A DNA stretch of 64,000 nucleotides from Candidatus Flexifilum affinis. Lineage in GTDB: Bacteria > Chloroflexota > Anaerolineae > Aggregatilineales > Phototrophicaceae. Made by a program: the position numbers and the translations under genes. Positions 60,649 to 64,000 of the stretch are shown here, one piece after another. The stretch spans positions 372,001 to 436,000 of the forward strand of contig JADJPJ010000004.1 in NCBI GenBank assembly GCA_016713325.1, in the 5' to 3' direction. Under the pieces are notes generated by a model, which was not told the DNA's origin, did no database searches, and was given only the letters and a program-made list of their open reading frames with translations. Numbering within the stretch: the first letter of the stretch is position 1; every line of letters begins with the position of its first letter.

Positions 60649-62622
60649 CTAGATCACGCGGTCGTTGCCGCCGTCGACGGGGACCTGCGCGCCGGTCGTT
60701 CGCGAGAAAACCGGCCCGCACATTTCCGCGACCAGCTCGGCGACGTGATGGCTGGTCACCTCGACGTGCAGCACGTTATTGGTCTTATACTGCTCGACGG
60801 TCAGGCCGTAGCTGGCCGCGCGGGCTTGCAGCACGTCGTCGGTCCACAGGCCCGTGTCGAAGACGGCGTTGGGATGGACGGTGTTCACGCGGATGCCGTC
60901 CGCACCCCATTCCAGGGCCGCCACGCGCGCGAGTTGGTTCACGGCCGCTTTCGAGGCGGAGTAAGCCGCCGCGCCAGGACCGGGGGCGGGCACATTCTTT
61001 GATCCCACGACCACAACGCGCCCACCATTGGGAGCGAGCTTGAGCAGGGGGTGGGCCTCGCGCATCAGGATCAGGTTGGAATCGAGATTGATGCGCATGA
61101 CCCGGTCCCAGGTGTCGAGCGACAAAGACTGGATTTTGGCGCTCGGCGGAAAGATGCCGGCATTCAGGATCAGCATGTCCAGCCCGCCGAAGGTTTTGAC
61201 CCCACGTTCCAATGCCCCCTGAAGTGCGGCCTCGTCGGTGACATCGCAGACCACGCCGAGGAAAGCGGGCCGCTTGAACAGGGTTTCGATAGCCGGATTG
61301 ATGTCAAGCCCGACGACGGCGGCGCCGCGTTTGAGAAGCGACTCGACACAGGCCTTGCCGATGCCCGAGGCTGCCCCGGTGACGAGCGCGATCTCTCCCG
61401 CAAACACCGGCGATGAAGCCTCCCTGCGCAGTTTGGCCTGCTCCAGTTCCCAGTATTCCATGTCGAACAGATCTTCGGCGGGCAGCGCTTCATAGCCGCC
61501 GAGGGTCTGAGCGCGCAGAATGATCTCGATGGTGTGCCGGTAGATGTCTTCGACGACGGCGGCGTCTTTCGCCGTCCTGCCGATCGCCAGCAGGCCCAGA
61601 TCGGAATCGAGGATCACGCGCGGCGCCGGGTCGAGCATGGTCAGAGACGCCTCGGAGCGGTATCTGTGCGCTTCGAAATACGCGCGATAGGCGTCGCGAT
61701 AGGCGTTCACATCTCGGCCGATCAGGGGCAGGCGCCTGGTGCGAATCATGTGATCGGGCGTGGCCGGACCCTGCTGGGACAGCACACCCGCGTCATCGCG
61801 GCGCACGAAACCGAGGGCCTGCGAATCGTCCTGTGACGCCACGATCATGGGGGAGCCGGCGATCTGCGAAACCTCCCGGCGCAGCGCCGCCCGCTCGCTG
61901 CGCAGCGGGCCGACCAGGGGGGCGGTCTTTGGAAAGGCGATCTGCCAGGCGTTCCGGTCGGCGAGATAGGTTTCAGCGCGGCTCACCAGCGCGATCATGC
62001 GCTCATACGACGTCCGCGCATCGTCGCCGAACGAGAAGATGCCATGCTTGAGCAGGATCATGCCGAGCGAACCGCTGTGCAGCGTTTTCGGCAGAATCTC
62101 CGCGCATGACCGCGCCAGCTTGAAGCCGGGCATGACATACGGAATGATCACCACGTCGGTCCCGAAGATGTGACGCACCCGATCCGCACCGTCAGGCGTG
62201 TTGATCACCGCGATGATGGCGTCGGCGTGGGTGTGGTCGACGAACTTGTGCGGGATCAGGGCGTGCAGGATGGCTTCGACTGAAGGGGAGGGCGCCGACG
62301 CATCGGTCATGGCGCAGCGCATGGCGTTGGCCATCGCCCGATCCGAGAGCGCCGGCAGTGTGGCCAGCTCGAGCAGGGCCTGACGGCGTACCGGCGCAAA
62401 GCCCGCCGCTTCGATCGTCGCCAGATCCCAGCCGCTGCCCTTCACGTAGAGAATCTCCTCCTCGACGCCGAGCAGGTTTGGCTCGCGGATCTTGACCGAG
62501 GTGTTGCCGCCGCCATGCAGGACGAGCGAGGCGTCGCGCCCGAGCAGGCGCGAGGTGTACACGCGCTGCGCGAGATCGCCGAAGAACTGCGTCGCTTCCT
62601 TGTCGCGCCAAAGGCTTTGCAT
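60649..62622 (-). CDS. Bifunctional class II aldolase / SDR dehydrogenase (rhamnulose-1-phosphate aldolase type)
   Basis: A 657-residue fusion. Residues 1-360 form a class II aldolase domain with metal histidines in FVDHTHADAI and KHGIFSFGDDA; residues about 395-657 form an SDR with TGAASGIGKAC, NAGIFPPS, and AYSASKAAVNQL (YxxxK). This matches RhaEW/YuxG-type enzymes that split rhamnulose 1-phosphate and turn lactaldehyde into lactate or propanediol. AGGAG precedes the ATG. With the downstream FGGY kinase it makes the core of deoxysugar breakdown; an isomerase is not in the window. Confidence 0.9.
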   Translation of the reverse strand: MQSLWRDKEATQFFGDLAQRVYTSRLLGRDASLVLHGGGNTSVKIREPNLLGVEEEILYVKGSGWDLATIEAAGFAPVRRQALLELATLPALSDRAMANAMRCAMTDASAPSPSVEAILHALIPHKFVDHTHADAIIAVINTPDGADRVRHIFGTDVVIIPYVMPGFKLARSCAEILPKTLHSGSLGMILLKHGIFSFGDDARTSYERMIALVSRAETYLADRNAWQIAFPKTAPLVGPLRSERAALRREVSQIAGSPMIVASQDDSQALGFVRRDDAGVLSQQGPATPDHMIRTRRLPLIGRDVNAYRDAYRAYFEAHRYRSEASLTMLDPAPRVILDSDLGLLAIGRTAKDAAVVEDIYRHTIEIILRAQTLGGYEALPAEDLFDMEYWELEQAKLRREASSPVFAGEIALVTGAASGIGKACVESLLKRGAAVVGLDINPAIETLFKRPAFLGVVCDVTDEAALQGALERGVKTFGGLDMLILNAGIFPPSAKIQSLSLDTWDRVMRINLDSNLILMREAHPLLKLAPNGGRVVVVGSKNVPAPGPGAAAYSASKAAVNQLARVAALEWGADGIRVNTVHPNAVFDTGLWTDDVLQARAASYGLTVEQYKTNNVLHVEVTSHHVAELVAEMCGPVFSRTTGAQVPVDGGNDRVI

Positions 62623-62718
62623 TCCGGTGGGCTCCTGGTGGTTGATCGGGTTCCGTGAACGGCACGTTCAGACCATCAATTGTGCAAAGACCGCCGGAAA
62701 ATTGCCATCACCTCCCGA

Positions 62719-63606
62719 TCAGGCGCCTGTCTTCTGGTAGTACTGCTGTGTCTCGGGCTCCCGCCCGCGCACGATCCGTTGGCCCTTCAGCTCGCCCTTT
62801 GTCTCCGTCACCACCGTGTTCTGGCGTTCGCGCCCATCGCGCTCGTAGTAGATCACGACCCAGTCGTCTGTCCTGCCCAGATCGTGGGCCTGTGCCGTGT
62901 TCGAGAACAGGGCGGTGAAGTGGTAGCCGTCGCGCTCGTCGTGCAGGATTGGGAGCCACGCCTCGTTCTGCGGGTTGAAGCGGCGCGGCGCGATTTTTTG
63001 CAGATTGCCCGCTTCCGCGCGTTGACGGTAGTCGGCATCCACCGCCAGGAGCAGCGCCACCGAGGGGCGATCGGAGCGATCGACGGGCGGTGGCGCCGGT
63101 TCCGACGTGCGCTCACGCTGCTGCCGCTGGGCGGAGCGGCTCAACATGCCGGCCAGCGCGTTTCGGATGCCCTCGACGCGCCTCTTTCCGAATCCCTCTA
63201 TTGATGCCAGCCGACCGTCGTGGGCGGCCTCTTCCAGTTCGGCCAGCGTCTCGACGTCGAGCTGTTCGGCGATGCGGCGCGCCAGTTCCTGCCCGATGCC
63301 GGGCACCCGGGTGAAGACGGCGGCCGGCGAGGTCTGAGCCTCCAGGTCGCGCACCAGATCGGACTCGCCGGTCGTCACGAATTCGCGGATGACGGCGGTG
63401 ATCCCCTCGCCGATGTTCGGGAGTGCCTTCAGCGCATCCAGTTGATCCTGGCGGACATAGTCGGCAATCGCGCTGTCCGTGTCTCGGATGGTCCGGGCTC
63501 CGTCCCGATAGGCCCGTATGCGAAAGGGGTTGGCATCCTGTCCTTCGAGGAGTTCGGCAATGTGTTCCAGGAGATCAGCGATAGCGGCATTCGTTGGCTG
63601 TGCCAT
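62719..63606 (-). CDS. Helix-hairpin-helix protein (PolX-like N terminus) with an added C-terminal domain
   Basis: A 295-residue protein. Residues about 1-75 match the 8-kDa-like domain at the start of PolX polymerases (NAAIADLLEHIAELLEGQDANPFRIRAY in pieces), and 75-165 hold helix-hairpin-helix motifs (LPNIGEGI, RVPGIGQELARRI, IEGFGKRRVEGIR). PolX palm and PHP domains are absent; after a Glu/Pro/Arg-rich linker there is a 110-residue beta-rich domain (SVALLLAVDADYRQRA, FTALFSNTAQAHDLGRTDDWVVIYYE). DNA binding is likely. AGGTGAT precedes the ATG. It is divergent from the partial gene at the right edge. Confidence 0.8.
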   Translation of the reverse strand: MAQPTNAAIADLLEHIAELLEGQDANPFRIRAYRDGARTIRDTDSAIADYVRQDQLDALKALPNIGEGITAVIREFVTTGESDLVRDLEAQTSPAAVFTRVPGIGQELARRIAEQLDVETLAELEEAAHDGRLASIEGFGKRRVEGIRNALAGMLSRSAQRQQRERTSEPAPPPVDRSDRPSVALLLAVDADYRQRAEAGNLQKIAPRRFNPQNEAWLPILHDERDGYHFTALFSNTAQAHDLGRTDDWVVIYYERDGRERQNTVVTETKGELKGQRIVRGREPETQQYYQKTGA

Positions 63607-63717
63607 CGTATATCACCTCGCTTGAACCATACTTCATCCCTCATGATAGAGGACCCCGGTTAAGGAGAAATGAGCCGGGTGACCGGGATTTTACGTCCAT
63701 CTGTAGAAAATATGTGC

Positions 63718-63723
63718 TAAAAT
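63718..63723 (+). promoter_or_regulatory. Candidate -10 box of the right-edge gene
   Basis: TAAAAT lies 36 bases before the ATG at 63759, in an AT-rich patch. No good -35 is seen. Confidence 0.3.
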
Positions 63724-63758
63724 AGAGATCCGGTTATAGGGAAGAGGCAAACGCAGTC

Positions 63759-64000
63759 ATGCCGGTGTGGACGACATCCTGGCGCGAAAAAGTGGATGCG
63801 CTGAAGCGTGCGGTCGATCTGCGCGACCTGTTCCTGGAGCGCTACCCAGGGCGTTTCCGACGCTCGGGCCGATGGCTGTACGGCTCATCCCCTTATCGGC
63901 GCGATGAGCACCCCAGCTTCGCCGTCAATGAGGATGTCTATATCGACTTCGCCACCGGCGAGCACGGCGACGAACTGGACTTTCTCATGCGCGAGCAGGG
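63759..64000 (+). CDS. Primase CHC2-like protein without zinc ligands (partial)
   Basis: The first 80 residues are present; the gene runs off the window. VDALKRAVDLRDLFLERYPGRF, then GSSPYRRDEHPSFAVNED and FATGEHGDELDFLM follow the DnaG CHC2 pattern (CPFHxEKTPSF ... HCFGCGxGGDxxxF), but the four zinc ligands read Ser, Arg, Asp and Thr. So this is a zinc-less relative, as in some mobile-element or CHC2-derived proteins. GAAGAGG lies before the ATG. The C-terminal part could show whether a TOPRIM or helicase domain follows. Confidence 0.65.
   Translation, partial: MPVWTTSWREKVDALKRAVDLRDLFLERYPGRFRRSGRWLYGSSPYRRDEHPSFAVNEDVYIDFATGEHGDELDFLMREQ

Noticed and set aside
1..64000. Search for tRNA, rRNA, CRISPR arrays, insertion sequences and phage genes
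   Set aside because: I saw no cloverleaf, conserved rRNA segment, regular spaced repeats, transposase or integrase motif.

Overview
The window looks like a chromosomal stretch from a Chloroflexota bacterium, probably of the Anaerolineae type. This is inferred from gene content: large SARP-ATPase-TPR, LuxR-ATPase and class III cyclase-ATPase-TPR regulators, a 7TM-PAS histidine kinase with an Rcp1-like receiver, many Gfo/Idh/MocA oxidoreductases, GC-rich DNA with strong GC3, and short GC-rich palindromic intergenic repeats. I found no rRNA, tRNA, phage or insertion-sequence genes and no CRISPR array.

Layout. 1-2 kb: a SorC regulator and a class I DhnA/LsrF-like aldolase, with a strong promoter and a palindrome at the start site. 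2-15 kb: a small frameshifted gene, a small TPR-like protein, and three very large signal-transduction ATPases: LuxR-type (-), SARP-type (+) and a two-domain adenylyl cyclase resembling soluble adenylyl cyclase (-). Among them are a secreted SnoaL-like protein and a Gfo/Idh oxidoreductase. 15-44.5 kb: a catabolic island. About 13 minus-strand genes (31.5 to 16.6 kb) are tightly packed, four junctions being ATGA overlaps or close to them. They encode a VOC protein, an Ldh2-type dehydrogenase, a truncated aminotransferase-like protein, an aminotransferase, an M20 amidohydrolase, a hydantoinase-like cyclic amidase, an M14 peptidase, a creatinase-like M24 protein, an amidohydrolase, an MFS transporter, a DHDPS-fold aldolase, an SDR and an M32 carboxypeptidase. 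A FAD amine oxidase (+) converges on its end. Upstream is a tandem DUF4438-like pair. A GntR/FCD regulator at 33.6 kb, with three GT(C/A)GAC boxes behind a good promoter, starts the divergent plus-strand arm: epimerase, two Gfo/Idh enzymes, a peptide-type ABC importer without its ATPases, a TIM-barrel protein, an aminotransferase and an SDR. The whole suggests import and stepwise breakdown of a peptide-, amide- or N-methyl-type compound; the substrate is unknown.

44.5-50.8 kb: REC-histidine kinase, receiver, frameshifted 7TM-PAS kinase and frameshifted GH9-like protein, all on the minus strand and nearly contiguous. 51-55 kb: an M20 dipeptidase, and a divergent pair (glycosylasparaginase-like and GH20 hexosaminidase) suited to salvage of GlcNAc-asparagine. 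55-59 kb: tandem MoeA and MoeA-PBP, and a small beta-rich protein. 59-62.6 kb: an FGGY kinase and a fused class II aldolase/SDR, as in deoxysugar breakdown. The right edge holds a HhH protein (PolX-like N terminus) and the start of a primase-CHC2-like protein without cysteines.

Two themes stand out. First, several enzymes in the island have non-canonical active-site residues (M24, SDR, DHDPS-fold, Ldh2, truncated aminotransferase). Second, four genes are broken by single-base shifts, two in C/G runs, and there is a 16-G run at 16525, so part of the disruption may be sequencing or assembly error rather than biology.
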